64,000 nucleotides of DNA from Chamaea fasciata. Lineage: Eukaryota; Chordata; Aves; Passeriformes; Sylviidae. A model generated the notes under the pieces. That model worked only from the letters and a program-made list of their open reading frames with translations, did no database searches and had not been told where the DNA came from. Position numbers and translations under genes: made by a program. The stretch spans positions 116,578,583-116,642,582 of the forward strand of contig JARCOQ010000002.1 in assembly GCA_029207755.1 (NCBI GenBank), in the 5' to 3' direction. This document shows positions 1-11,015 of the stretch, in pieces. Position 1 is the first letter of the stretch, and every line of letters begins with the position of its first letter.

Positions 1-105
1 TAAAGCCCATCCAGTCCCAGCCTATGGCATGGGCAGGGACTCCTTCCCTCTCCCAGGTTGCTCCAAGCCCCAGTGTCCAACCTGGCCTTAAAGATTGGGT
101 AGGGG
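1..105 (-). mobile_element. CR1 LINE 3' fragment in NUP98 intron
   Basis: The reverse complement carries CR1 3'-end wording (CCAGGTTGGACACTGGGGC, then GGGACTGGATGGGCTTTA). It is cut by the window start. Confidence 0.7.
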
Positions 106-374
106 CTGCTGCTGGACTCCCTGGTCCTCTTCACTCTGGCCCTGTCAGCCCACCCCAGTTAGGAAGTGCTGCTGGAGTGCATTTGGAACTGGGAGTTTTC
201 ATAGTCACTCCTTTGAACTTTTAATGAATGATCTTTTAAATTGAGCTTCTGTTCAGACAGTTTATATTTGGGTTAAAAATGTGCATTTTCAGACCCTTAT
301 GGCAGGTTTTATCCCTGTCTGTTATGCCAGGTGTTTATGGAATGGTTTATTTCATAAGAAATCTTGGAGTTGTG

Positions 375-655
375 GCCTCCCCATTCCCGGAAGTGTTCCA
401 TCCCCCAGTGGATGGGGCTCGGAGCAACAGCTGTAGTGGAAGGTGTCCCTGCCCAATGCCCACCTTGTCCCCAGCCCAGAGCACTGAGTGTCACCCCCAG
501 CCCTTCCTTGGAGACTTCCAGGGATGGGCACTCCAAACTTCCCTGGGCAGCCCCTGCCAAACACAGTGGGGACAGGGAGCCCTCCAGGGTGGGGACAAGG
601 GAGTGGCAGGGGCTGGAACGGGATGAGTTTTAGGATCCCTCCCACCCCGGAGCCT
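375..655 (+). mobile_element. Nested CR1 fragments (minus copy inside plus copy)
   Basis: The outer parts (about 385-455 and 605-650) read as the + strand CR1 tail: a GGAAGGTGTCCCTGCCCA block, then GGCTGGAACGGGATGAGTTT. Between them, about 456-600 reads as a CR1 in the opposite orientation (CTTGTCCCCAGCCC, CTGGGCAGCCCCTGCC). The outer copy resumes almost at the base where it stopped, so this is best explained as an insertion of one CR1 into another. Confidence 0.6.
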
Positions 656-716
656 TGTGGGGCCGTAAGGCGTGCCCCAAGGCCAGGTGTGCAGCGCTGA
701 CAGCGTGTCCCTGCAG

Positions 717-3700
717 GTGACCACCGTCTGGCCCTGCTGCTGTCCCAGCTGGCCGGGAGCCAGCCCGTGAGGGACCTGCTGACCCTGCAGCTGGTGGACT
801 GGCACCGCCTGCACAGCGACCGCTTCATCCAGGAGGAGCGGCTGCGCCTCTTTGCCCTGCTCGCGGGGAAGCCGGTAAGGGTGGGGCCACGGCGGGGTTT
901 AATCTTCTTTTCCTCTCGCACAGCTGGGGTTAGTGCTCAGGAGACACAGTGTTCGTGTTCCAACCCAGGTGTTTATTAATCCTTGTCTATGTTACAGTCT
1001 CACAAGCTGTGAGTTCCAGCCAGCAAAGTGAAAAATGGCTCTGGCTCTCTACAAGGCCTTTTAAGCACAAATTGTCCAATTGTGGGATGACACCTAAATT
1101 ATTTTTGCTCTTAACCCAGTAATAAAAAACCCGTGGTCCAAATGCAGTTTTTCACCCAGTTGCAAAATACCACCCAGACCGTGAAGAAGACGGTGAAAAA
1201 GAAGAACTTAGCCAACGCCCTAAATCCTCCATTTTTCCCCATATATATTACTATATACTAAACCCTTAAACTCTTAAGTTTTCCACCCTGTGCTATCACA
1301 CACTTCTATTCAAACTCCACACCCACAATCCCAGAGCTGTCACTCAATTTTGGAAGCCTTTTCCATGGCCTCAGGTCAAACAGAAACGTTCTCTTGGAGG
1401 TCAGTGCCCGTTTAGCACAGAAAGCCTGAAATTCTCAATGCCCAGGGTTCTAACACCCACCCAGCCCCTCAGAGTCACCGCACCCGGTGCAGGGCGGGGG
1501 GTTCTCTCCCAGTGCCCCCTCTTGGTGCTGCACACCCGGCAGGTGTGGCTGAGCAGGGTGTGTGGCACCAGGTGTGGCAGCTCTCCGAGAGGATCAGCGT
1601 CAACGTGTGCTCGCTGCTGGACTGGAAGCGCTGCGTGGCCGTGCACCTCTGGTACCTGCTACCTCCCACGGCCTCCATCTCCAAGGCTCTGGCCATGTAC
1701 GAGTCTGCCTTTCAGGTGGGTCACTCCCTCCTGCCCAAAAGGAGCCCTTCAGGCTGCCCCTGCCTGTCTGGTGCCGCTCCTGTGTGCAGCCAGGAATTGC
1801 TGAATGTGGGATTGAGTGCAGGACACGGGAAATGGCTTCCCACTGCCAGAGGGCAGGGTTAGGTGGGGGATTGGGAACTGGGAATTGTTCCCTGGCAGGG
1901 TGGGCAGGCCCTGGCACAGGGTGCCCAGAGAAGCTGTGGCTGCCCCTGGATCCCCTGGAAGTGTCCCAAGCCAGGGTGGACAGGGCTTGGAGCAGCCTGG
2001 GATGGTGGAAGATGTCTCTATGGTAGGGGGTGGATCTAGATGGGCTTTAAGTTCCTTTCCAACCCAAACCATCCTGTGATTCTATAGGACCATAAATTCT
2101 GTGGAGAAAACCCATTTATGGAGTGTTTTCAGGTTTTGTCTAGCTGTTTGACAGCTGGACAAAATTAGGAAGAGGGACGGTGGCCAACAGCAGGAAAGCC
2201 CTTTTGAGGCAGGCAGCCTCTTTTCCCACTGGGGTCATGAATCCTCAGCTGCCTTGTCCAGCAGCCCCGGATGCCCCCCACCCCGTGTGTGCCCCCCAGA
2301 CACTGTCCCCCACCGCTGTGGCTCCATGCATTATGCAGAGCCCTGTGTGTTGCTGCAGAGCTCTCAGCTCTGTGTGCAGCAGGACAAAGGGTTCTGCTGA
2401 AAAAGGCGTTTAATCATTTAACTAAAGCCAGCTCAGCCCTCCATCCTCAAGGCAGCCTAAGCACCGCAGCAAGTCTGGAAACTTGTCACTGATGTTTGCT
2501 TCAATATTTAAATACCCAGCTGTAGTAAAAGCTCTTAGTTAATTGTTCTGACTGACTCAGTGTGTTCAGTGCTGCTGGTGGCAGTCCCTGCTTAGCTGCA
2601 GAGAGAAGGCTCACTGGGGTGCACCTGCTTCATTCCATCCAGGCCTCTGGTTTTCCAGCCATAAAATCCTTTAGGGATGGAGGGTGTGTGTGAGAGCTGG
2701 CTGTACCTCCAGGCAGTGCTTTTTAAGAGCTCAGTGTGAGACATGGATCTGCCCAAGCATTTTGAGTTCAGGTTTTTCATGTTGATCCATAGTTCTGGGG
2801 AGGTTCCAACTGCAGGTGCAGTTGGTTGCACCTTCTTTGGAGCAGAAGAATTCTCCTGAGCCTGCTGAGCTGTGAAATTCAGTTTTGTTCAGAGTATTAT
2901 CTTTAAACTTACCGTTGCAACTACGTCCCTAGAACACCTCGGAGTGTGAAAAATACGCTTGCTGTCCTCTGCCTCCTTACCTGGAAGATTCTGGGTGTGT
3001 CATTGAAGAAGATGACAATGGAGGAAGGCCCCTGAGAGATGTCTGCTTCCATTTGCTGAAGCTCTACAGTGACAGGTAAGTGGGCAAAGAGTTCGATAAG
3101 CATTTAGAAAAATCATGATCAGTCAGTGACTTCCTGAGTTCACCAGCCAGGGGTATGAAATCAGCCTGAGCTGCTTAGAGCAGTCCAAAGTCAGCCCCAC
3201 GTCCCCCCTGACACAAGGTGCTGTCACACCTGGGGATGGTTGAGATGGAGAACCTTAAGTTTTGGGGCACATTTGTGGGGTTTTAGGTGCTTTCTGTGCC
3301 TGAAGAGTGCAGGAGGGCTTCTCTGTAGCTGCTGTTTTTGAAGGCAATGAGAAATGCGCACATACGGAGCAGATACCGAGGAAAAGGGGTGACAGTCTGG
3401 GTGTAGACTCATAAGACTTCTAGCAGTAAATACTGTTATTTTTCTCCTTAAAAGAGAAAACCAAACTCCCACATGGATGTAAATCACAGCTGTGGAGGTG
3501 GGTGAAGGGCGGGGATTGGATTTGATTTTGTGGGCACAATCAGCTCTTGCAGTTAGCAGAGTTTTCCTCCCCAGGTCCTATGAGCTTGACCAGCTGCTGG
3601 ATCCCAGGAGTGTCACCTCTGACCCGCTGGATTTCCGCCTCAGCTGGCACCTGTGGGAGGTGCTCCGGGCCCTGAACTACTCCCACCTGTCCCAGCAGAG

Positions 3701-6556
3701 CTGGGGGGTGCTGAACACCAGCTATGCTGCCCAGCTGGAGAGCGAGGGGCTGTGGGAATGGGCTGTGTTCGTGATGCTGCATGAGCCTGACACGCCGTGA
3801 GTCACCCTGTGAGGCTGTCCTGGGGCTGGACACACCCTCAGTGACCCTGTGGGGCTGTCCTGGGGCTGGACACGGAGGGGGTGATCCTGTGGGGCTGTTG
3901 TGGGGCTGGACACGGAGGGGGTGACCCTGTGGGGCTGGACACGGAGGGGGTGATCCTGTGGGGCTGTTCTGGGGCTGAACACAGAGGGCTGACCCTGTGG
4001 GGCTGTTGTGGGGCTGGACATGGAGGGGGTGACCCTGTGGGGCTGTCGTGGCCCTCTGAAATCACATGGGGTCAGTTCTAAAGACCTGTGGTTGTAGTGC
4101 CTTCCCCCCATGGAGCTGTGCGCCCGGAGGTCTTTGTTCCCCTTGGCAGACTCGCAGAAGCGCGGGCTGTTTGGGGTGGGGGGAGCCTCGAAGCCCGTCT
4201 GGTTGCGGTGTCCGTGCCCTGGGGTGTCCCCGTGGCGGGGCGCAGGAAGGGGCCCTGGCTGCAGTGAGCAGTGACAGGCGCCCCGTGTCCCCAGGCGCCG
4301 GGAGAAGGCCGTGCGGGAGCTGCTGAGCCGGCACTGCGCCCTGGCCGAGAGCCCCGAGTCCTGGGCCAAGGAGACCTTCCTGACGCAGCGCCTCTGCCTC
4401 CCCCCGCACTGGATCCACGAGGCCAAGGCAGTGCGGGCCAGGATGGAGGGCGACAAGCACAAGGAGGCCCTTTTCCTCTTCAAGGCTGGCCACTGGAACC
4501 AGTGCCACAAGCTGGTCGTACGGCACTTGGCCTCAGGTGCGTCTCGCTGCTCCTCTTGCAGCCTGTCCTTTCAGCAGCACGCAAAGGCTGGGAGAGCTGG
4601 GGGTGCTCCCCTGGAGAGGAGAAGCTCCAGGGAGAGCTCCGAGCCCCTGGCAGGGCCTGAAGGGGCTCCAGGAGAGCTGCACAGGGACTGGGGACAGGCA
4701 GAAGAGGGTGGGACTGGCTGATATTGAAGGTCCCTCCCAACCCAAAGCAGTGAGTGACTCTGTGATTCCAGGCCATGGGGTGGGCAGTGGAGGGATCAGG
4801 CTGGGTTTGGAGCAGCAGAGTTTAGCACAGAGGGCCTGGCAGTTCCAAACCAGCTCTCCCTGGATAGCTGCATACCAGGCGCTTTTCCTGGGCAAGCAGG
4901 GAAGCAGGGTGGTGCTTTCCCTGCTGCGCAGCCCCGCTTTCCTGGAGCACAGGGACCTCTGGGGACAGTGGCCTTCCCGTTCCCTGCTCTGTGGTGTCCC
5001 TGCTGTGGGGGACAGCCTGGCCTCTTTTCCTCACTGCTGCTCTCTGCAGATGCAATTATCAACGAGAACTACAAGTACCTGAAGGGATTCCTGGAGGACC
5101 TGGCGCCCCCAGAGCGCAGCGCGCTCATCCAGGACTGGGAGCTGGCGGGGCTGGTCTACCTCGACTACATCCGTGTCAATGAGATGCTGGACAGGATTCA
5201 GCAGGTACCTTCCCTCGGGGCACCTGCCTGCCCTGGGCTTCGGGAGCTCACACCGGGTCTGGAGGGAAGCTCTTACTGGCTGTGGAGGGGGAGTTGGTGC
5301 TTCTCTTTGGCAGACACTTCAAACAGGACACGGGGCATCTCTAAAACGGGGCTTTGCTGTCTGCTGTGCCCTGCAGATGTGCTCTGTGGGTGTGTGACAG
5401 TGACATGTGAAAGGGGCAGGACAAACAGCAGTCTCTGTGTCCACTCCCCCAAATTCCTGTCCAGGCTTCCCCCTTTCCATACCGTGGTGTTAAATGAGGC
5501 AGGTTTGGCTGTAGTGTCACCTGGTGGGTGAGTTTGGCTCTGCCTTTGCCTGTGCTGACTCCTGTTTGCTTGCAGCTGGATGTTTCCACCTACGAGCTGG
5601 AGCGGTTACACACCAAAGTGACATCCCTGTGCAACAGGATAGAGCAGCTGCAGTGCCACAACGCCAAGGACCGCCTGGCTCAGTCAGGTATGGTGACACC
5701 CCTGTCCAGCAGCTCCCTGGGACAGCTGCTTCCACACCCGGGCTGCAGCTCCATCCCGAACTCACCGAGTCATTGGGGTGGGAAAAGACCTTTCAGATCG
5801 AGTCCAGCCATTCCCCAGCACTGCCAAGGCTGACCCATGTCCCCACGTGTCACATCCACACAGTTCTGAAATCCCTCCAGGGATGGGGGGACTCCAAACC
5901 TCTCTGGGCAGCTGTGCCAGGGCTGCACAGCCCTATCTGGGAAGGAGTTTTCTCAGTATCCACCCTGAACCTGCCCTGGGCCAGCCTGAGGCCGTTCCCT
6001 CTCCTCTTGTCCCTGTTCCCTGGGAGCAGAGCCCGACCCCCCCAGCTGTCCCCTCCTGCCAAGGAGTTGAGGAGAGTGACAAGGTCCCCCCCCCCGGCCT
6101 CCTTTTCTCCAGGCTGAGCCTCCTGAACCTTTTGGGGGAAGAAATTCTCCCCAGCATCCAACCTAAACCTCCCCTGGCCCAGCCTGAGGCTGTGTCCTGT
6201 CCCCCTGTGGCTGCACTGCCCGTGCTGAGGGAGGGAGCAGGGAGAGGACAGCAGGGTCCCAGACTCCTAAGCTGGGCGCGCGGCGGGTCTGCTGTGCGCT
6301 CCCGGAGCGAGCCCAGGCAGAACTCTGCGTCCCTGCCCTTGCAGACATGGCCAAGCGCGTGGCCAACGTGCTGCGGGCGGTGCTGAGCCTGCAGCAGGGC
6401 CCCGAGGCGGGCCCCGAGGCGGCCGAGCCGCGCGTGCCCCTGCGCCTGCTGGCCCCGCACATCGGCCGCCTGCCCATGCCCGAGGACTACGCCCTGGAGG
6501 AGCTGCGCGGCCTCACGCAGGCCTACCTGCGGGAGCTGGCCCTGGCCGCGCACTGA
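717..6556 (+). CDS. NUP98: NUP98, last eight coding exons (C-terminal Nup96 part of Nup98-Nup96)
   Basis: The product is the Nup96 half of the Nup98-Nup96 precursor, a scaffold subunit of the Y-shaped (Nup107-160) complex of the nuclear pore. Exons read as 717-874, 1572-1715, 2933-3075, 3575-3796, 4295-4536, 5050-5204, 5576-5687 and 6345-6556; all have AG/GT borders and the phases join without a break, giving 461 residues to the TGA at 6554-6556. Family-typical stretches seen are DWKR...HLWYLLPPTASIS, DVCFHLLKLYSDR, LSWHLWEVLRALNY, RHLASDAIINENYKYLKGF, VTSLCNRIEQ and RVPLRLLAPHIGRLPMPEDY. These correspond to the helical alpha-solenoid of Nup96. The gene is partial only because the window opens inside an upstream intron; no stop or frameshift is seen. 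Introns carry CR1 fragments, an antisense LTR-like element and a 40-bp tandem repeat. It runs in the same direction as CHRNA10, about 1.6 kb upstream of it. Confidence 0.97.
905..1445 (-). mobile_element. LTR-like element (family A) in NUP98 intron, antisense
   Basis: This stretch is clearly similar along its length to 62,050-62,610 and, in reverse, to part of 26,830-27,340. Shared blocks are the 'acagtctc.caa.ctgtgagtt' start, 'ggtgaaaaagaag', the 'ccaccctgtgctatcacac' block and 'cacaatcccagagctgtcac'. The minus strand has AATAAA (plus TTTATT at 970-975), so the element is probably oriented against NUP98. It holds no long reading frame; a solo LTR is the simplest reading, but the ends were not resolved. 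Confidence 0.55.
1815..2085 (+). mobile_element. CR1 LINE 3' fragment
   Basis: It reads from 'caggacacgggaaatggctt' through 'ccctggcagggtgggcagg' to 'tttccaacccaaacc' and ends in the CR1-type tail 'tgtgattctat'. It lies in a NUP98 intron. Confidence 0.85.
2090..2930. other. NUP98 intron, no further feature seen
   Basis: Unique-looking intronic sequence with moderate AT content. No exon homology, tandem repeat or recognisable transposon was found. Confidence 0.5.
3805..4065. repeat. 40-bp minisatellite in NUP98 intron
   Basis: About six copies of a 40-bp unit containing 'gtgaccctgtggggctg' and 'ggggctggacacggag'; clean unit starts are seen at 3841, 3881 and 3921, followed by shortened units. 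It begins directly at the splice donor of the exon ending at 3796. Confidence 0.85.
4588..4770 (+). mobile_element. CR1 LINE fragment with internal deletion
   Basis: It contains 'gctgggggtgctcccctgg' and 'ctccaggagagctgcacagg', then jumps to the terminal 'ggtccctcccaacccaaa' and 'ctctgtgattcc'. The middle of the usual 3' end is missing. Confidence 0.75.
5770..6190 (-). mobile_element. CR1 LINE fragments in NUP98 intron
   Basis: A minus-oriented copy runs from the degraded terminus ('ggtgggaaaagacctttcag') through 'ctccagggatggggggactc' and 'gaggccgttccctctcctc' to 'ccttttctccaggctgagcc'. From about 6125 a second short stretch repeats the 'cccctggcccagcctgaggc' block, which suggests two adjoining copies. 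Confidence 0.75.
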
Positions 6557-6738
6557 CCGCCCGCGACTGACCGGGAGTGACCAGGAGTGACCAGGACTCG
6601 TGCTGGTACCGGCAGCCGAGGCGCGGCTGCTCGTTGGGAAATCCGCTGGGACGGCGGCGCCCGGCCCCGGCACCGCCCCGTGCGCACAGAAGGTCGTCAT
6701 GCATGAGGAGTATCGAAAGGTTTTTATTGAAAAATATA

Positions 6739-6787
6739 AATAAATGCTCTAGATTATTTTCCTGTCTTTTTGAAAACAATAAATAAA
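6739..6787 (+). promoter_or_regulatory. NUP98 polyadenylation signals
   Basis: AATAAA occurs at 6739-6744 and again, overlapping, at 6778-6783 and 6782-6787, about 180-230 bp after the NUP98 stop codon. A GT-rich stretch follows at 6838-6862, as expected for a downstream element. Either cluster could define the 3' end. Confidence 0.7.
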
Positions 6788-7039
6788 ATGTTTATAGTAC
6801 TCCTATGGGTTCCTTTGCTTTTTAAGGCAGGCTTTGGGGGGGTGTGTAGGTGTGTGTCCTTTGCGGTGTCACCCCGGGGAGGTTGGGCTGCTTGGGCGGG
6901 GGGAAAGGACAGCCCAGGAATGGCTGGTGCAATCCCACCTGGCCTTCAGTGGGAATCAGGGTAGGCTCTTACAGGATCTTGTGAGGAAAAGTCACTTGTC
7001 TCCAGGATGGAGTGGAGGGAATCCAGATAAACCAGACTG

Positions 7040-7295
7040 TGGCCTTTTGGTACTGAAGGGGCTCCAGGAGGACTGGAGAGGGACTGGGGATAAGGCCTGC
7101 AGGGACAGGACACAGGGAATGGCTTCCCAGGGCCAGAGGGCAGGGCTGGATGGGAGATTGGGAACTGGGAATGGTTCCCTGGCAGGGTGGGCAGGCCCTG
7201 GCACAGGGTGCCCAGAGCAGCTGTGGCTGCCCCTGGATCCCTGGCAGTGCCCAAGGCCAGGTTGGACATTGGGGACAGTGGGAGGTGTCCCGGTC
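7040..7295 (+). mobile_element. CR1 LINE 3' fragment
   Basis: It spans 'gaaggggctccaggaggact' to 'gacagtgggaggtgtcccgg'; the last ~40 bases of the usual tail are missing. It lies between NUP98 and CHRNA10. Confidence 0.8.
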
Positions 7296-7369
7296 CCCGG
7301 CCGGTGGCACGTTCAGGTGACACTGGCTGTGCAGGGCCGGGTCACTGCGGCTTCGCCTCCTTCCATTAC

Positions 7370-8141
7370 TGTAATTGGGCCTGAGCGGCCCCGGCGGCTC
7401 CGGCCCGGGCGGGACGGGCTGGGATGAATAATTCACCGCCTGGAAACAAAACCTCCGGCCTCAAAACCGCTCGGCATCTGCCGCCGGGGCTCGGCGTGGG
7501 AAAGGTGCCAGGAGGCGCCGGGGGAGAGGAGCCGGCGGGTTCCCCGGGGCTGGAGCCGGGGGATGCTCCGGCACCCCCGTGCCAGGCGCCCCGAGCTGCT
7601 TGGGCTCGTGCCCCTCAACCTCCCGGGATTTTCTTCTCACCGAACGGGAATGATCTGCCTCTTCTCTTCCTTTGCTCTCTCCTAAGAAGCCCGGAGAGCG
7701 GGATGTCCCTTGCTGTCACCTCCCTCCAGGGCTGCACCGGCCGCTCTCGGCTCCTGCCCCGCCGCGGTGTCCCGGTGCCGCGGGCGCGGTGTCCCCGGGG
7801 CCGGGGCGGTGTCCCTGGGGCTGGGGCGGTGTCCCCGGGGCTGTGCGGTGTCCCCGGGGCCGGGGCGGTGTCCCCGGGGCTGTGCGGTGTCCCCGGGGCT
7901 GGAGCGGTGTCCCCGGGGCTGGGGCAGGTGCTGGGCAGACGCCACCAGCGCCTCCCAGACCCATCCCCAAAGGGGCTCGGCTGTCCCCGGAGCCCATCCC
8001 GGCCCCTGCCACCTCGCAGCCGGGACCCGCGGGGGTCACCCACCGTAACCCCCCGCCCTGGGTGCCTGGGGGCCGCGCCCCCCCGCCCTGTCCCCGCCCT
8101 GACGTCACCCGGCCCCGCCGTGTCCCCGGACCTGCGGCGGG
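7370..8141 (+). promoter_or_regulatory. CpG-rich region upstream of CHRNA10
   Basis: This GC- and CpG-rich block directly precedes the CHRNA10 start codon and includes several CCCCGCCC-like Sp1-type sites near 8080-8110 and a TGACGTCA-type (CRE) core at 8100-8105 ('cctgacgtcac'). No clear TATA box is seen, so a CpG-island promoter is inferred. An embedded tandem repeat is listed separately. Confidence 0.5.
7789..7930. repeat. 19-20 bp GC-rich minisatellite upstream of CHRNA10
   Basis: Seven units of 'gtgtccccggggctggggcg' type start at 7789, 7809, 7829, 7848, 7868, 7887 and 7907, alternating between 20- and 19-bp forms. It lies about 210-350 bp before the CHRNA10 ATG. Confidence 0.85.
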
Positions 8142-10409
8142 ATGGAGCCCGGAGCTCGCCTGTGCCTCGCCCTCTGCCTCGCCGGCGTCCTCCCGGCCCC
8201 GGGTGAGCAGCGGGGCTCGAGGGGCGCGGACCCCTCCTCCGGGTGCGGCCCCGGTCCCTGGAGCAGCATCCCCGCACGCAGGGAATCCCGGGGACGGGGG
8301 CTCGGGCTGGCGGGGAGGAGGGACGGGGATCCCGCCGTGCTCCCCTGTCCCCTCCAGCTGCCGGGGGGTCCCGTGGCCGGGCCCCGGGGATCCCTCGGGG
8401 GGGCTCCGGCTGCGCCCCGGCCCCTCCGAGCCCCCGCTCCGTGTCTCCCCAGGCTGCCGGGGGGCGCAGGGCAGGTTAGCCTACAAACTGCTCCACGACC
8501 TCTTCGCCAACTACTCCAGCGCCCTGCGCCCCGTGGAGGACACGGACCGGGCGCTGAACGTCACCCTCCAGGTCACCTTGTCCCAGATCATCGACATGGT
8601 GAGCCCGGGCTCGGCACCGGCACCGCTCCGCTCCCCGCAGCGGGTCCCGCTCGGCCCTAAAACCAGCTCGGATCCCCCCCACACCAGCCCAGCTGCCCTC
8701 GAGTCAGCTCAGACCGCTTAGCAGACAGCCCGGCTCCCCGCACAAAGCAGCACGACCCCCTCGAATCCAGCTCAGCTCCGCGGGGAGTTCAGAGAGGCCA
8801 CTGGGCTGGGGGCCGAGGGCACTGGGGGTGGCACCGGGGTCCTTCCCCCCATTCCCACCCTCTCCCCTCGGCAGGACGAGAGGAACCAGGTCCTCACCAC
8901 CTACCTGTGGGTCCGCCAGACCTGGCTGGACGCCCACCTCACCTGGGACAAGGACGAGTACGGCGGCATCGACAGCATCCGCATCCCCAGCAGCTACGTC
9001 TGGCGGCCCGACATCATCCTCTACAACAAGTGGGTTGTGCCGGGGCCCCGCAGCTGCTCCCGGAGCCGGGGGGGCCCGGCCGGGGCCGGGGGGCTGCCCG
9101 GGCTGTGTCCAACCTTGGGGTGGGAGCAGGAGGGTCCTGGAGCGGGACACGCAGGGAGGTGGGGCCGGGGGCTGCTGGCAGCAGCAGGGTGTGCCTGGGC
9201 CTGACCCCCCAGCACCGAGGGGACAGCCAGGGGCTGCGGGCGGCGCGGGGAGGGGACACGGCCGCCCCTCCCTGCCCAGCGCCGACGAGCACTTCGGCGG
9301 CTCCATGGAGACCAACGTGGTGCTGCGCTCCGACGGGCACATCATGTGGGACTCGCCTGCCATCACCAAGAGCTCCTGCAAGGTGGACGTGTCCTACTTC
9401 CCCTTCGACGGGCAGCGCTGCCGCCTCACCTTCGGCTCCTGGACCCACAACGGGAACCAGATCGACCTCCGCAACCAGCTGGACACCGGCGACCTGACGG
9501 ACTTCGTGGAGAACGTGGAGTGGGAGATGCTGGGCATGCCGGCCACGAGGAACGTCATCACCTACGGCTGCTGCTCCGAGCCCTACCCCGACGTCACCTA
9601 CACCCTGCTCCTGCGCCGCCGCGCCTCCTTCTACGTCTTCAACCTGCTCCTGCCCTGCATCATGGTCTCCTTCCTGGCACCGCTGGGCTTCTACCTGCCG
9701 GCCGACTCGGGGGAGAAGGTGTCGCTGGGGGTGACGGTGCTGCTGGCCCTCACCGTGTTCCAGCTGCTGGTGGCCGAGAGCATGCCCCCCTCGGAGAGCG
9801 TCCCGCTCATCGGTGAGCCCCAGCTGGGGGGTCGGTGCCGGGCAGGGCCGGTGCCGGGGTCGGGGCTGTGGCATGGGGGGCAGCAGGGCCCCCCGTGCCC
9901 CTGCCATGCCCGCTGCCCCCGCAGGGAAATACTACATCGCCACCATGACCATGATCACGGCCTCCACCGCGCTCACCATCTTCATCATGAACGTGCACCA
10001 CTGCGGGCCGGGGGCCCGGCCCGTGCCCCCCTGGGCGCGCCGGCTCATCCTGCACCACATGGCCCGGCTCTGCTGCGTCTACGAGGTGGGCGAGAGCTGC
10101 AAGAGCCCCCAGCGGGCGCTGGGCGGGCGGGCCGGTGTGGAGGACGCCGGGGGCCCGGGGGACGGCCCCGGGGAAGGGCCGGCGGGCACGGAGGCGCGGG
10201 GCTGCCCCTGGGACCACTGCCTGTGCCACCACGAGGCCCTGCTGAGCAACGTCGGGTACATCGCCGGCTGCTTCCGGCGTCACCGCGCCAACCAGCGCCG
10301 CACCGGAGAGTGGAAGAAGGTGGCCAAGGTGATGGACCGCTTCTTCATGTGGGTCTTCTTCCTCATGGTCTTCCTCATGAGCGTGCTGGTCCTGGGCAAC
10401 GCTGCCTGA
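8142..10409 (+). CDS. CHRNA10: Neuronal acetylcholine receptor subunit alpha-10, complete
   Basis: CHRNA10 is a Cys-loop ligand-gated cation channel subunit that pairs with alpha-9, best known at efferent synapses on inner-ear hair cells. Exons are 8142-8202, 8453-8598, 8875-9029, 9280-9812 and 9925-10409; phases join to 459 residues, close to the mammalian length. The 155-nt third exon equals the 45+110 nt exons of other nicotinic genes fused. A signal peptide covers about residues 1-22. W144 lies before the Cys-loop C154-C168, and the adjacent pair C218-C219 (YGCCSEPY) marks an alpha subunit. TM1 is near 237-261, TM2 266-287 ([19 protein letters not shown]), TM3 300-322 and TM4 the last ~22 residues. 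The TM3-TM4 loop is short and Gly/Pro-rich, the usual variable part. No disruption is seen. NUP98 upstream supports the orthology. Confidence 0.97.
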
Positions 10410-10647
10410 GGCTCTGCGGACCCAGCACGGCCACCCCCAGGGACGGTGCTGTGCTTGATGCGGGTGACACCAACGCCCCTGGTCCCCTCCAGAGCTGCAG
10501 GGCAGGAGCTGCACCATCCCTGGGGACGAGGTGCCCCACAGTGAGACCCCCCCCAGCTGCAGGGCCGAGGGGTCCCAGCCGCTCCGACTGTACCAGCGTG
10601 GGCGCCCACATCCCCCTGTGGCATCCTGAGAAATCTATCCAGCTGGA

Positions 10648-10653
10648 AATAAA
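10648..10653 (+). promoter_or_regulatory. CHRNA10 polyadenylation signal
   Basis: AATAAA lies 239 bp after the CHRNA10 stop codon and is followed by 'cgtgtgtcctg', a plausible GT-rich downstream element. Confidence 0.75.
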
Positions 10654-11015
10654 CCCTGGAACGTGTGTCCTGCCTCTGCTGCCTGGGCCAGGGGCGCTGG
10701 CTGGGGCCGGGGTGGCCCTGGGAGGGACGGAGGGATTCGGGCGCCGATGGGAGGTCCCCATGGGGAGGGGCGTGGGGCTTCCCACGGGAAGGGGGGCAGG
10801 CCCCAGCAGAGCTCTGCAGCTGCTGCCACCCTGGACAGGGCAGGTTGGTCCTGTGGTCCATCAGTGCCCACCCAGCCCGGGTGGTGACAGCCACTGTCCC
10901 CTGGCAGCCACTGACCCATGGCAGCCTGACCCCTCAGGGAGCCCTGCCCAGCCCCGGGAAGGGAAGGGAAGGGAAGGGGAGATGATAAACACTCCAGGAC
11001 TGGTGGGTGTTGTGA

